A stretch of 37,499 nucleotides of DNA from Opitutia bacterium (GCA_016199925.1 JACQFT010000154.1:1-37499), one strand, 5' to 3'; counted from the stretch's first letter, positions 8,739 to 16,631 are shown. The notes: generated from the letters alone by a model not told the origin. A program made the numbers and translations.

Positions 8739-9320
8739 ATGCGCCGCCGACTTTTGCCCGCCGGATTTTTTCTCGCCTCGCTCCTCCTCCTCGCGGTTTC
8801 CGCGTCCGCCCAGATCGACCAGACCCGGATGGATTTCGTCAATCTCCGCGAAGATGTCCGCGTGCTGTCCCAGCGGGTCGGCGAGCTGACGCTGTCGGTC
8901 GAGCAACTGGCGCGGGACAACCGCGAACTGCAAAACCGGGCGAACCAAAATTACGTCACCGTCGAGCAACTGAACCGCGCCATCGCCGACCTCAACCGCG
9001 TGGTGCAGGGCGGGCTGGCCGACCAGAAGCGCGAGGTGCTCGCGCAGGTCGCCGGCCAGATGGAGCGGCTCGCGAAGCAGACTCAGGCCGCCCTCGACGC
9101 ACTCGCGAAGAACCAGGCCAGCCGGCCGGCGTTGCCGACGGCGTTCACGGAGGATTTCCCGAAGGAGGGCATCAACTACACGGTGCAGGCCGGCGACACG
9201 CTCTCCGTCATCGCCCGGAAAACCAGTGCGAAGATGCAGGACATCATCAACGCCAACAAAATCACCGACCCGACGAAGATCCGGGTCGGCCAGACGCTTT
9301 TCATCCCGCAGGGAAAATAA
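8739..9320 (+). CDS. Secreted coiled-coil protein with C-terminal LysM domain
   Basis: A 193-residue exported protein. Residues 1-25 form a signal peptide (basic MRRR, hydrophobic LLLLAVSASA, cleavage before QID). Residues about 30-125 are rich in heptad-like Leu, Val, Glu, Gln and Arg (for example LRVSQRV-like and VEQLARDNRELQNRANQNY) and likely form a coiled coil. Residues about 144-191 are one LysM module with NYTVQAGDTLSVIARK and IRVGQTLFIP, which binds peptidoglycan. It lies directly before parB, and the putative SD of parB overlaps its last codons. An envelope-anchoring or cell-division role is plausible but not shown. Confidence 0.85.
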   Translation: MRRRLLPAGFFLASLLLLAVSASAQIDQTRMDFVNLREDVRVLSQRVGELTLSVEQLARDNRELQNRANQNYVTVEQLNRAIADLNRVVQGGLADQKREVLAQVAGQMERLAKQTQAALDALAKNQASRPALPTAFTEDFPKEGINYTVQAGDTLSVIARKTSAKMQDIINANKITDPTKIRVGQTLFIPQGK

Positions 9321-9322
9321 CC

Positions 9323-10246
9323 ATTGCCACCAGCAAATCACGACTCGGGCGCGGACTCGGCGCACTCATCACCAGCGGCGCCGCGCCGCTCAAGACCGCC
9401 ACCGCCGCCGCCCTCGCCGCTGCGCCGAAAACCGACGAGCCGGCCGCCGCGCCGGGCAGCCTCAGCGGTTACCGCGAAATCGCCGTCGGCCAGATCGAGC
9501 CGAATCCCTACCAGCCGCGCCGGGAGTTCGACGCCGCCCAGCTCAACGATCTGGTGGAGAGCATCCGCGCCGAGGGTCTCTTGCAACCCATCGTGGTCCG
9601 CCCCGTCGGCGACAAATTCCAGCTCATCGCCGGCGAACGCCGCTGGCGCGCGTTCCAGCAACTGAAGATCAAGAGCATCGCCGCCCGCGTCATGACGTCG
9701 AGCGACGCCTCCTCGGCCGCGCTCGCGCTGATCGAGAACTTGCAGCGCGAGGGACTCAACCCGATCGACGAGGCGCACGGCTACGCCAGCCTCATCCGCG
9801 ATTTCGACCTCACCCAGTACGCCGCCGCCCAGCGCGTCGGCAAGGTCCGCGCCTCCGTCGCCAACACGCTGCGCCTGCTCGCGCTCGAGACGGAGATCCA
9901 GGGCTACCTCAGCAAGGGCCTGCTGAGCGTCGGCCACGCGAAGGTGCTGCTCGGCGTCGAAAATTCCGCCGAGCGCCAGTTGCTCGCACGCCGCACGCTC
10001 GAGGAGGGGCTGAGCGTCCGCGCCCTCGAGGAGTTGCTCAAGCGCCACCCCGGCGGCCCGGGAAAACGCCGCCGGATGCCGGCCGCCGAAGCCACCGCCC
10101 TCACCGATCTCGAGAAGAAACTGACCTCCCACCTCGGCGCCCGGGTGACGCTCCGGCACTCGCCGCGCCGCGGCCGCATCATCGTCGAGTATCGGGGCAA
10201 CGACGACCTGCAGCGCGTCCTCGGGCGGATCGGGGTCACGCTCTGA
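9323..10246 (+). CDS. parB: Chromosome-partitioning protein ParB, probably starting at ATT
   Basis: CTP-dependent DNA clamp that loads at parS sites and organises the origin region with ParA and SMC. The frame contains the ParB N-terminal motif SRLGRGLGALI, the segment IEPNPYQPRREFD, the nucleotide-binding motif GERRWRAF (about 104-111), ENLQREGLNPIDEA, the helix-turn-helix GKVRASVANTLRLLAL and GLLSVGHAKVLLG. No ATG, GTG or TTG exists in frame upstream of the N-terminal motif. ATT 9323, with GCAGGGA about eight bases before it, is the best start and gives 307 residues. GTG 9554 would remove the first domain. No parA is in the window. SulP follows after eight bases. Confidence 0.93.
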   Translation: MATSKSRLGRGLGALITSGAAPLKTATAAALAAAPKTDEPAAAPGSLSGYREIAVGQIEPNPYQPRREFDAAQLNDLVESIRAEGLLQPIVVRPVGDKFQLIAGERRWRAFQQLKIKSIAARVMTSSDASSAALALIENLQREGLNPIDEAHGYASLIRDFDLTQYAAAQRVGKVRASVANTLRLLALETEIQGYLSKGLLSVGHAKVLLGVENSAERQLLARRTLEEGLSVRALEELLKRHPGGPGKRRRMPAAEATALTDLEKKLTSHLGARVTLRHSPRRGRIIVEYRGNDDLQRVLGRIGVTL

Positions 10247-10254
10247 CGCTGGTT

Positions 10255-12087
10255 ATGGCGAGCACGAGCACGTCGGACACGGTTCGCGAAACCATCGCCG
10301 ATGCCCAGGCCATGGGGGCCAAGATGCTGCGGGTGCGGATGCCGTTCGTCGCCGAGCTGCGCAACTATTCGCCGGCGAAGCTCAAGTCCGACCTGATTGC
10401 GGGCGCCACGCTGACGCTCGTCTCGATTCCGCAGGCGATCGGCTTCGCGCTCATCCTCGATCTGCCGCCGCAGCCGGTCGTCGTCTCCGTCATCATCGGC
10501 GGGTTCGTCGGCGCGCTGTTTTTCTCCTCGCGCCATCACGTCTTCGGCCCGACGAGTTCGATCAGCCTGATCATGGCGGCGACGATTCTGGCCCAGAGCG
10601 CGCCGCTGCACATCCCGCCGCTGCGGCTGGCGGTGATGATGGCGTTCCTGATCGGCGCGATCCAGCTCCTCGCCGGACTGTTGAATTTCGGCGAGATCAC
10701 CAAGTTCATTTCGCGGTCCGTGGTCGTCGCCTACAGCACCGGCATCGGGCTGCTCCTGATCGCGAGCCAGCTCCACAACGTCCTCGGCTTCGACTCGGGC
10801 CCGGCCCAGTCCTTCGTCACGAATGTTTTCAAGGCGGCCGTGGCCGGGCTGCACGGCGCGGTGTCCGTCTGGGGCCTCGTCGTCGGCGGGTTGACGCTGG
10901 TGTTGTTCTATCTGCTCCGGCGTCTCCGCCCGCACTGGCCCGAGGCCCTGATCGGTCTGGCCCTCATGGCGGGCGCGGCGAAGTTGGTGTCGATCTTCCA
11001 CCCCGATCTGCCGCTGCGGCTCGTCCGCGACGAGGGGGCACTGGGCCGGGTGCTGCCGGTCTTCGAGGGCTTGCACTGGAACGGGCTCGAGTTCGACGCG
11101 CTGCCCGCGCTCTTCACGACGGCGGTCGCGATCTCGATCCTCGGGATGCTCGAGGCCGCGGCGATCACTAAGTCGCTCGCGGCCAAGAGCGGCCAGCACA
11201 TCGAGCCGAACCAGGAACTCGTCGGCATGGGCGCCGCCAACATCGCGTGCGCGCTCTTCGGCGCGGTGCCCGGCTCGTCGTCGTTCGCGCGCTCGGCGGT
11301 GAACTATCAGAGCGGCGCGGCGACGCAGCTCTCGTCGATGCTCAGCAGCGGCATCGTGCTCGCGGTGCTGCTGTTCATCACGCCGGTGTTCAATTACATT
11401 CCGGTCGCGGCCCTCGCCGCCCACCTGATCCGCGTCGGCGTGAAGATGATCAACTGGCGCCAGATCCGGGTGTGCTGCCTCTCGACCCGGTCCGACGCGG
11501 CCGTCTTCGCCCTCACGCTCACCGCCGCGCTGCTGCTGAAGCTCGATACGGCGATCTATGTCGGCATCGGCGTGGCGCTCGCGCTGTTCCTTCAGAAAAC
11601 CAGCATGCCGCTCCTCGTCGAATACACCTTCAACGACAGCGGCAACCTGACCGAGCTGACAGACACCGCCAAGCGCCCCAATCCGTTCATCTCGATCATC
11701 CACGTCGAAGGAGAACTGTTCTTCGGAGCCGCCGATCTGTTTCAGGAACAGGTGCGGCGGCAGGCGGAGGACCAGAACATCCGCGTCTTCATCCTGCGGA
11801 TGAAAAACGCCCGCCATCTCGACGCGTCCACCGTCATGGCGCTGGAAAATCTCCACGACTACCTGAAGGGGACCGACCGCTTCCTGCTGATCAGCGGGAT
11901 CAGCGAGGAAGTGCGCGCGGTGCTCGAACGCAGCGGCCTCATGGCGCAGATCGGCGCCGGCAATGTCTTCCCGGCCGAGACCAATCCGACCGTCAGCACC
12001 AAGCGCGCGCTCGAGCGCGCGACCGAGCTGCTCCAGACCAAACAGGCGGAGATCCGCATCTTCTACGACCGTCCGCAAAAGGCCTGA
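10255..12087 (+). CDS. SulP-family anion transporter with STAS domain
   Basis: A 610-residue member of the SulP/SLC26 family of inner-membrane anion carriers (sulfate, bicarbonate, dicarboxylates or chloride in different members). After a polar N-terminus of about 40 residues come PAKLKSDLIAGATLTLVSIP (the family's entry segment), GGFVGALFFSSRHHVFGPTS and then around a dozen hydrophobic helices to about residue 450. The C-terminal part, about 480-575, is a STAS domain with FISIIHVEGELFFGAADLF and VFILRMKNARHLDASTVMAL. The substrate cannot be read from sequence. ATG 10255 follows the parB stop by eight bases, so the two may be co-transcribed. Confidence 0.93.
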   Translation: MASTSTSDTVRETIADAQAMGAKMLRVRMPFVAELRNYSPAKLKSDLIAGATLTLVSIPQAIGFALILDLPPQPVVVSVIIGGFVGALFFSSRHHVFGPTSSISLIMAATILAQSAPLHIPPLRLAVMMAFLIGAIQLLAGLLNFGEITKFISRSVVVAYSTGIGLLLIASQLHNVLGFDSGPAQSFVTNVFKAAVAGLHGAVSVWGLVVGGLTLVLFYLLRRLRPHWPEALIGLALMAGAAKLVSIFHPDLPLRLVRDEGALGRVLPVFEGLHWNGLEFDALPALFTTAVAISILGMLEAAAITKSLAAKSGQHIEPNQELVGMGAANIACALFGAVPGSSSFARSAVNYQSGAATQLSSMLSSGIVLAVLLFITPVFNYIPVAALAAHLIRVGVKMINWRQIRVCCLSTRSDAAVFALTLTAALLLKLDTAIYVGIGVALALFLQKTSMPLLVEYTFNDSGNLTELTDTAKRPNPFISIIHVEGELFFGAADLFQEQVRRQAEDQNIRVFILRMKNARHLDASTVMALENLHDYLKGTDRFLLISGISEEVRAVLERSGLMAQIGAGNVFPAETNPTVSTKRALERATELLQTKQAEIRIFYDRPQKA

Positions 12088-12206
12088 CGGCGGGGTCGGA
12101 GGCGGCGCGCAGCGGCCTCGTTCCGGCGCGCGAACGGACGCGGCGAGGGCGCCGCCTCGCCTTGCCAGGCCGGTTTTCGCGCCGAAATTCTCCGCCAGAA
12201 CTTTGG

Positions 12207-12235
12207 TTGACAAAGCGGAGCGGAGGACGTTGCTT
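12207..12235 (+). promoter_or_regulatory. Possible secG promoter
   Basis: A perfect -35 hexamer TTGACA (12207-12212) is followed after 17 bases by TTGCTT, a poor -10 box. It lies only about ten bases before the secG start, so any transcript from it would have a very short leader. It is offered with low confidence. Confidence 0.25.
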
Positions 12236-12245
12236 CGCACCCTTT

Positions 12246-12602
12246 ATGAGCCTGCTCATCGGAATTTTAACCTTCGTTCTGATCCTCGTGTCGCTGTTCC
12301 TGATCTTGGTCGTGCTGATGCAGCGCGCGAAGTCGGACGGCGGTGTCGGTGCCGCCATGGGCGGCGGTGTGGCCGAGTCGACCTTCGGCGCGGAGACCGG
12401 CAACGTGCTCAGCAAATCGACGATCAACGCCGCCGTCGCGTTCTTCGTCATCAGCTTCGCGCTCTATCTGGCGCACATCTACCAGTCCAAGCACCACGAG
12501 GCCGCCGACGGCAAGCTGCCCACCATCGTCGCCCCGGCCGCCACCGCCACGCCGGCGGCTCCGCCGGTAACCCTTCCGCCGGGTGACAAGCCGAAGCCCT
12601 AA
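12246..12602 (+). CDS. secG: Preprotein translocase subunit SecG
   Basis: Small accessory subunit of the SecYEG channel. The 118-residue product has two membrane helices (about 3-24 and 55-77) separated by the typical loop QRAKSDGGVGAAMGGG followed by FGAETGNVLSKST, which is diagnostic for the family. A proline- and alanine-rich cytoplasmic tail of about 30 residues follows. ATG 12246 gives MSLLIGILTFVLILVSLFLI, a standard beginning. The gene is followed ten bases later by a strong intrinsic terminator. Confidence 0.93.
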   Translation: MSLLIGILTFVLILVSLFLILVVLMQRAKSDGGVGAAMGGGVAESTFGAETGNVLSKSTINAAVAFFVISFALYLAHIYQSKHHEAADGKLPTIVAPAATATPAAPPVTLPPGDKPKP

Positions 12603-13485
12603 CTTCACCTTCAGCCCGGCACCCCACCGGGCTTTGTTTTTGGCGCTGGCGCTGCTGGCCGCCGTGCCCGCCGGCGCCCTGGCGCAGCCGCCGCCCTTCC
12701 GCCCGCCGCCCCGCTTCGTGGGCGCTGGCAAGGCCGACCAAGCCGAGGGCCGCGCCGTGCTCGACGCCTTTCGCGGGCAAGGCATCGCCGGCACCTACTG
12801 GCTCGCGTTCGAGCTCCGCGTCATGCCGCGCCGGGGCGACGAGCGCACCGTCGCCGGCCAACTGCTCGGCACGCGCAGCGCGGCCGGACCGGTGACGCGG
12901 TTGACTTTTCCGGGCCGGGCCGGGGCCGCCGCCGAGCAGCGCTGGCTCATCCGGAGCGGCGCCGCACCCGCGGCGTGGAGCTGGCAGAGCGGCGCCGCCG
13001 CGCCTCGCGCGCTGACCGGCGCCGATACCTTCCAGGCCGTCGGCGACACCGACCTGACGCTCTTCGACCTGCAGATGCCGTTTCTCTATTGGCCGGATTT
13101 TGTCTACGAGGGCCTGGCGAAGATTCGCGGGCGCCCCGCGCACAGCTTCGTGCTCTATCCGCCCGCGGACTTCGCGGCGCAGCGACCGCAGCTCACCGGG
13201 GTGCGCGTGGCCCTCGACACGCAGTTCGGCGCGCTCGTGCAGGCGGAGTTGCTCGGCGCGAACGGCCAGGCGGCCAAGACCATCACGGTCATCGACATGA
13301 AAAAAGTCGGCGAGCAGTGGCTCGTCCGCGAGATCGACCTGCGCAACACCGTCACGCGCGACAAGACCCGCTTCATCGTCAAAGCCGCGGCGCTGAACTT
13401 GTCGCTGCCGGCCGACGTGTTCGAGGCCGCCGGCTTGCCGCGCGACACGCCCGCCATTCCCGCGGCGGCCGTCGAGCACCTCTGA
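12583..13485 (+). CDS. Periplasmic LolA-like (outer-membrane lipoprotein-sorting-like) protein
   Basis: A 300-residue exported protein. A signal peptide runs through HRALFLALALLAAVPAGALA, with cleavage near AQ at about residue 35. The mature part is a single mixed domain of beta strands in which TYWLAFELRVMPRRG, HSFVLYPPADFAAQRP and WLVREIDLRN recall the LolA_like fold of lipoprotein-sorting proteins. GTG 12583 is used because no later standard start leaves a proper signal peptide; it lies 20 bases inside secG. The secG terminator (12613-12641) falls within codons 11-20, so expression must come from read-through or an internal start. A TTG at 12634 is an alternative but would remove the basic N-region. 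Confidence 0.75.
   Translation: MTSRSPNFTFSPAPHRALFLALALLAAVPAGALAQPPPFRPPPRFVGAGKADQAEGRAVLDAFRGQGIAGTYWLAFELRVMPRRGDERTVAGQLLGTRSAAGPVTRLTFPGRAGAAAEQRWLIRSGAAPAAWSWQSGAAAPRALTGADTFQAVGDTDLTLFDLQMPFLYWPDFVYEGLAKIRGRPAHSFVLYPPADFAAQRPQLTGVRVALDTQFGALVQAELLGANGQAAKTITVIDMKKVGEQWLVREIDLRNTVTRDKTRFIVKAAALNLSLPADVFEAAGLPRDTPAIPAAAVEHL
12613..12641 (+). terminator. Intrinsic terminator after secG
   Basis: AGCCCGG (12613-12619) pairs perfectly with CCGGGCT (12627-12633) across a seven-base loop and is followed by TTGTTTTT. This is the clearest rho-independent terminator in the window. It lies inside the reading frame of the LolA-like gene, so it may also act as an attenuator of that gene. Confidence 0.85.
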
Positions 13486-13491
13486 TCCGCC

Positions 13492-14028
13492 ATGCCGAGC
13501 GCGACGCCCACCTCCGTCGGTCCGTTCGCGGTCACGATGGACGTTGAGTTCATCGACCGGCTGGGCGACCCCGTGCGCGCCGGCCGGGCCAAATCCGTCA
13601 GCGAGATCATCCGCACGGCGCTCGAGCGCTATGACTTCACCGACGTGATGTTTCTCAAGCCGGCGCAGGTGATGATTTCCGTGCGACTGCCCGCGGCAGT
13701 CCGCCAAAACCTCAAGAAACTCGCGCGGGCCAAGCGCACCAGCGTCGGGCAGTTGGTGCGGGCCGCCGTCGAGGCGTATCTGCCGCAGCTCGAGGCGGAC
13801 GCCGGCCCGCCCGCCGCGCCGCCGCCGGCCGTCGGGCCGGCGGTTCCGCCCGCGGTCGTCCTCGCGCCACCGCCGCCGGCCGTCGTGCCGGCGGTCGTCC
13901 CCGTGCCGCCGGCACCGCCGGCGAAAACACGGGCCAGAAAATCCTTGGCCAAACCGCGGAGCGTGCCGAAGAATCAGCGGCGGCGGAAGCCGGGCAAGAA
14001 ATCTCCGGCCCGCAAGAACCGCCGCTGA
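13492..14028 (+). CDS. Double ribbon-helix-helix protein with basic, histone-like tail
   Basis: A 178-residue protein with three parts. Residues about 12-48 (FAVTMDVEFIDRL, then VSEIIRTALERYDF) and about 60-98 (VMISVRLPAAVRQNLKKLA, then TSVGQLVRAAVEAYL) each have the strand-helix-helix pattern of CopG/Arc-type DNA-binding units, so one chain may form a pseudo-dimer. Residues about 105-143 are almost only Pro, Ala and Val. Residues 144-178 are rich in Lys and Arg (RKSLAKPRSVPKNQRRRKPG), like the tails of histone H1-like bacterial proteins. It starts six bases after the preceding gene and ends four before a lone receiver domain. DNA binding is likely; the target and role are unknown. Confidence 0.7.
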   Translation: MPSATPTSVGPFAVTMDVEFIDRLGDPVRAGRAKSVSEIIRTALERYDFTDVMFLKPAQVMISVRLPAAVRQNLKKLARAKRTSVGQLVRAAVEAYLPQLEADAGPPAAPPPAVGPAVPPAVVLAPPPPAVVPAVVPVPPAPPAKTRARKSLAKPRSVPKNQRRRKPGKKSPARKNRR

Positions 14029-14032
14029 TCTC

Positions 14033-14422
14033 ATGGCACGAATCCTCCTGATCGAAGACGACGGACTCCTCCGGCAGGTCATCGCGACTGCGCTGGCCGG
14101 GGAAGGCCACACGGTCCGCCAGGCCGAGGACGGGGTCGAGGGCCTCGCGTGTTTTCGCGCCGGGCACTTCGATCTCGTCATCACCGACCTCATCATGCCG
14201 CGGAAGGAGGGGATCGAAACCATCGCCGAATTGCGCCAGGCGAATCCGCACTTGCCGATCCTCGCGATCTCCGGCGCCGCGCAAAACTCCGGCCTTTACC
14301 TGACGCTGGCCAGGCAGCTCGGCGCCCGGCGGACGCTGCAAAAACCGTTCGATTTCATCACGCTCACGCGAACGGTGGCGGACCTCCTCGCCGAGGCCGG
14401 CGGCAGTCCCGCCCGGTGCTGA
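14033..14422 (+). CDS. Single-domain response regulator (CheY-like receiver)
   Basis: A 129-residue receiver domain without an output domain. It has the acidic pair Asp9/Asp10 in LLIEDD, the phospho-acceptor Asp52 in DLVITDLIMP, Ser80 in AISGAA at the switch Thr/Ser position, and Lys104 in LQKPF. All the residues needed for phosphorylation are present. It starts four bases after the double ribbon-helix-helix gene, so the two could form one regulatory unit with the output on a separate chain. No histidine kinase is in the window. Confidence 0.9.
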   Translation: MARILLIEDDGLLRQVIATALAGEGHTVRQAEDGVEGLACFRAGHFDLVITDLIMPRKEGIETIAELRQANPHLPILAISGAAQNSGLYLTLARQLGARRTLQKPFDFITLTRTVADLLAEAGGSPARC

Positions 14423-14536
14423 GCGCCGCCCGCGCCCGCCGGCCGCGGCTATGACACGCCCGGCCGCGCCCGGCTCCGGCGCGGGCCAGCGAAGGACTTG
14501 CCAAGCGGATTCGCGGCCCTTTAGCTGCGCCCACCC

Positions 14537-15727
14537 ATGAGCACACCGCCACCGCTTTCCGTCTGGGCGCAGAACGTTTCGCCGTCGCCGACGCTGGAGA
14601 TCGACGCCAAGGCCAAGGCCATGCTGGCCGCGGGCGAAGACGTGTGCAGCTTCGCCGCGGGCGAGCCGGATTTCGACACGCCGGAGTTCATCAAGGCCGC
14701 CGCCATCGCCGCGCTGCACGCGGGCAAGACCAAGTATGCGCCGACGCCGGGCGTCGAGGCGTTGCGCGTCGCCATCGCCGCCCGCTACGGCGCCGAATAC
14801 GGCTACGCGGTGAAGCCCAGCCAGGTCGTGGTCAGTCCGGGCGGAAAATTTTCCTGCTTCCTCGGGCTCCAGGCCGTCTGCAATCCCGGCGACGAGGTGC
14901 TCGTGCCCGCGCCGTATTGGGTGAGCTATCCCGAGATGGTGAAGCTCTGCGGCGGCCGGCCCGTTTTCGTCGCCGCGGACGATCGCACCGCGTTCAAGCT
15001 GACTCCCGCGATGGTCGAGCAGGCGATCACGCCAAAGACGAAGGCCGTCATCTTCAACAACCCCTCGAATCCGACCGGCGCTGTCTATGCCCGCGCGGAG
15101 GTCGAGGCGCTCGTCGCCGTCTTTCTGAAGCACAACCTCTACATCCTCTCCGACGAGATGTATGAGCACCTGATCTACGACGGCGGCACGCCGACGTGCG
15201 TCGCGGCGCTGAGCGCCGACGCGGCGGCGCACACGATCACGGCGTCCGGCTTTTCCAAAAGCTACGCGATGACCGGCTGGCGGCTCGGCACGCTCGTCGC
15301 CCGGCCCGATCTCGCCAAAGCCGCGGGCGAACTGCAGGCGCAGATGGCGTCGAACGCCACGACCTTCGGCCAATACGGCGCCATCGCCGCGCTGACCGAG
15401 CGGGAACAGGCGGGCGAATCGCTCCGGGCGATGAAGGTCGCCTTCGACCGCCGCCGCAAACTGATGCACGCCGGCCTCACCGCCATCCCGGGCATGACGT
15501 GTGTGCTCGCGGGCGGTGCGTTCTATTTGTTCCCGAACATTGCCCGCTTCGGCCTGCCGTCGGTGGAGTTCGCCGCGCGGCTGCTCGAGACCGAGAAGGT
15601 CGCCACGGTGCCCGGCCTCGCGTTCGGCGCCGAGGGTTACCTGCGGCTGAGCTACGCCGCCTCGGACGACACCATCGCGCGCGGCCTGGCCCGGCTCGCG
15701 CGCTTCTGCGCTTCGCTGCGGCGGTGA
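14537..15727 (+). CDS. Class I aspartate-type aminotransferase
   Basis: A 396-residue fold-type I PLP enzyme of the AspB (Ib) group, which typically transfers the amino group of aspartate to 2-oxoglutarate; some members also accept prephenate or other partners. Motifs in order are FAAGEPDFDTPEFI near the N-terminus, TPGVEALRVAIA, VVVSPGGKFSCFLG, IFNNPSNPTGAVY, LSDEMYEHLIYDGG and SGFSKSYAMTGWRLG, in which Lys241 should bind PLP. The Arg that holds the substrate carboxylate is in LRLSYAAS near the C-terminus. It is preceded by a 114-base gap with no obvious promoter. Confidence 0.92.
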   Translation: MSTPPPLSVWAQNVSPSPTLEIDAKAKAMLAAGEDVCSFAAGEPDFDTPEFIKAAAIAALHAGKTKYAPTPGVEALRVAIAARYGAEYGYAVKPSQVVVSPGGKFSCFLGLQAVCNPGDEVLVPAPYWVSYPEMVKLCGGRPVFVAADDRTAFKLTPAMVEQAITPKTKAVIFNNPSNPTGAVYARAEVEALVAVFLKHNLYILSDEMYEHLIYDGGTPTCVAALSADAAAHTITASGFSKSYAMTGWRLGTLVARPDLAKAAGELQAQMASNATTFGQYGAIAALTEREQAGESLRAMKVAFDRRRKLMHAGLTAIPGMTCVLAGGAFYLFPNIARFGLPSVEFAARLLETEKVATVPGLAFGAEGYLRLSYAASDDTIARGLARLARFCASLRR

Positions 15728-15829
15728 CGCGGGCCTCGGCCCGCTGTGCGGGCCTTCACGTTCGCGCAGGCCGGCTGCGTGCGCCGCCATGCCTGCTCGA
15801 CTTTGTCCTCCTGCTGGCTCCTCCGCCGG

Positions 15830-15971
15830 AGCTTGCTCCGGCTTGGTTGGGCTCGGAAAGTTCCCGACGAGCGCCCGCGTCCCCGCGGGCTATCCTCGGC
15901 GTCTCGCCGAGGAGGTTCGGAGGTGCCGGCGAGACGCCGGCGCCGGCACGCGGGACGCGTGCGCTCCCCGA
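15830..15971 (+). repeat. Three-copy hairpin repeat, copy 1
   Basis: The unit runs from GCTTGCTCCGGCTTGG through GGAAAGTTCCC and GAGCGCCCGCGTC to two hairpins, CCTCGGCG-TCT-CGCCGAGG and GCCGGCG-AGA-CGCCGGC, ending near GCGCTCCCCG. The two loops (TCT and AGA) are complementary to each other. The same order of blocks recurs at 23161-23277 (plus) and 33551-33699 (minus). Confidence 0.85.
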
Positions 15972-16000
15972 GCAAATTGAGATCGTGAGTTGAAAGCAGT

Positions 16001-16039
16001 TTGGTCGAATGCCCCGGAACTTGCTCCGGGGATGTTTAC
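16001..16039 (+). repeat. 39-base two-copy hairpin repeat, copy 1
   Basis: The block beginning TTGGTCGAATGCCCCGGA and ending CCGGGGATGTTTAC matches 27135-27173 at 36 of 39 positions. CCCCGGA and TCCGGGG form a seven-base stem around a short loop. Confidence 0.85.
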
Positions 16040-16239
16040 GCGATGGGTTTCCGGGCGGAAGAATTTCGCTCCGCCGCTCCGCTCGGCCGGAGTCGGCTGG
16101 GCCGGTTTTCAGAGCCGAGCGTAGGTGAACCGTTCGCGGCCGGCGATGGGGCGTTGCCCGCCTGACGCCGTGCGCCGGCGCCGCGCCAGCAGGCCATCAC
16201 CCCATAGCGCGCCGGGCCCCGGGCGGGTAGGGTAGTCGC

Positions 16240-16425
16240 ATGACTCATCTGCTCTTCGCGCTGGCGCTCGTCGTCCTCGGGCTGAACCTCCTGCTCGGAT
16301 TTCCGATCCCCGGCTGGCAAACCTCGCTGCTCGCGCTCGCCGCCGGCGGCTTGATCGCGCTGCAACACATCGGCGCGCGCCGCGACTGGACCTTCCTGTC
16401 CGGCTTCCGCCTTTTCGCCGCCTGA
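16240..16425 (+). CDS. Micro-membrane protein, paralog A (61 residues)
   Basis: Starts at ATG 16240 behind GGGTAGGGTAG. It has two hydrophobic helices, about 4-20 and 27-43, and a hairpin turn containing GFPIPGW. The pattern of a His at position 3, then LGLNLLLGFPIPGW, matches the next small gene (LGSNLLFGLSIPGW), so the two are tandem duplicates. The C-terminus RRDWTFLSGFRLF is longer than in paralog B. The function is unknown; a small inner-membrane helper or holin-like shape is possible, but nothing further can be claimed. Confidence 0.65.
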   Translation: MTHLLFALALVVLGLNLLLGFPIPGWQTSLLALAAGGLIALQHIGARRDWTFLSGFRLFAA

Positions 16426-16475
16426 TCGAGCGCTATTTTCCGCCCGCCCCGCCACTAACTCAACTCCGCTTCCTC

Positions 16476-16631
16476 ATGGCCCACCTCGTCCTCGCTTTCT
16501 TCCTCATCGTGCTCGGCTCGAATCTCCTCTTCGGTCTTTCGATTCCGGGCTGGGTCACCGGCGTGCTCGCGCTCGTGGCCGGCGTCTTGTTCCTGCTGGA
16601 GCGCTTCGGCGTCCGCGTGAACAAGAAATAG
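16476..16631 (+). CDS. Micro-membrane protein, paralog B (51 residues)
   Basis: ATG 16476 to TAG 16629-16631 encodes a 51-residue protein with two membrane helices joined by GLSIPGW. It shares with the preceding gene the N-terminal His, the VLGSNLLFG motif and the IPGW turn, and both end in a basic or aromatic tail (here RFGVRVNKK). It is 50 bases behind paralog A and the two are likely co-transcribed. The open frame of the minus-strand lipoprotein overlaps its last 77 bases, but that part of the lipoprotein frame is probably not native. Confidence 0.65.
   Translation: MAHLVLAFFLIVLGSNLLFGLSIPGWVTGVLALVAGVLFLLERFGVRVNKK

Larger units (their letters stand above)
15728..16239. other. Gene-free, hairpin-rich spacer
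   Basis: No gene is supported in these 512 bases. They contain a perfect eight-base hairpin GCCGGAGC-TT-GCTCCGGC (15825-15842), copy 1 of the three-copy hairpin repeat (15830-15971) and copy 1 of a 39-base two-copy repeat (16001-16039). The remaining 200 bases show nothing I recognise. Open frames here are by-products of high GC. Confidence 0.7.

Noticed and set aside
9226-12087. Apparent 953-codon fusion protein leading into the SulP transporter
   Set aside because: The first 340 or so codons are a wrong-frame reading of parB, rich in Arg and Pro. SulP has its own proper start at ATG 10255.
15746-15993. Small plus-strand frames in the gap after the aminotransferase
   Set aside because: They are translations of the hairpin repeat; similar peptides appear at each copy (SARVSRA-like), which comes from the repeat, not from a gene.
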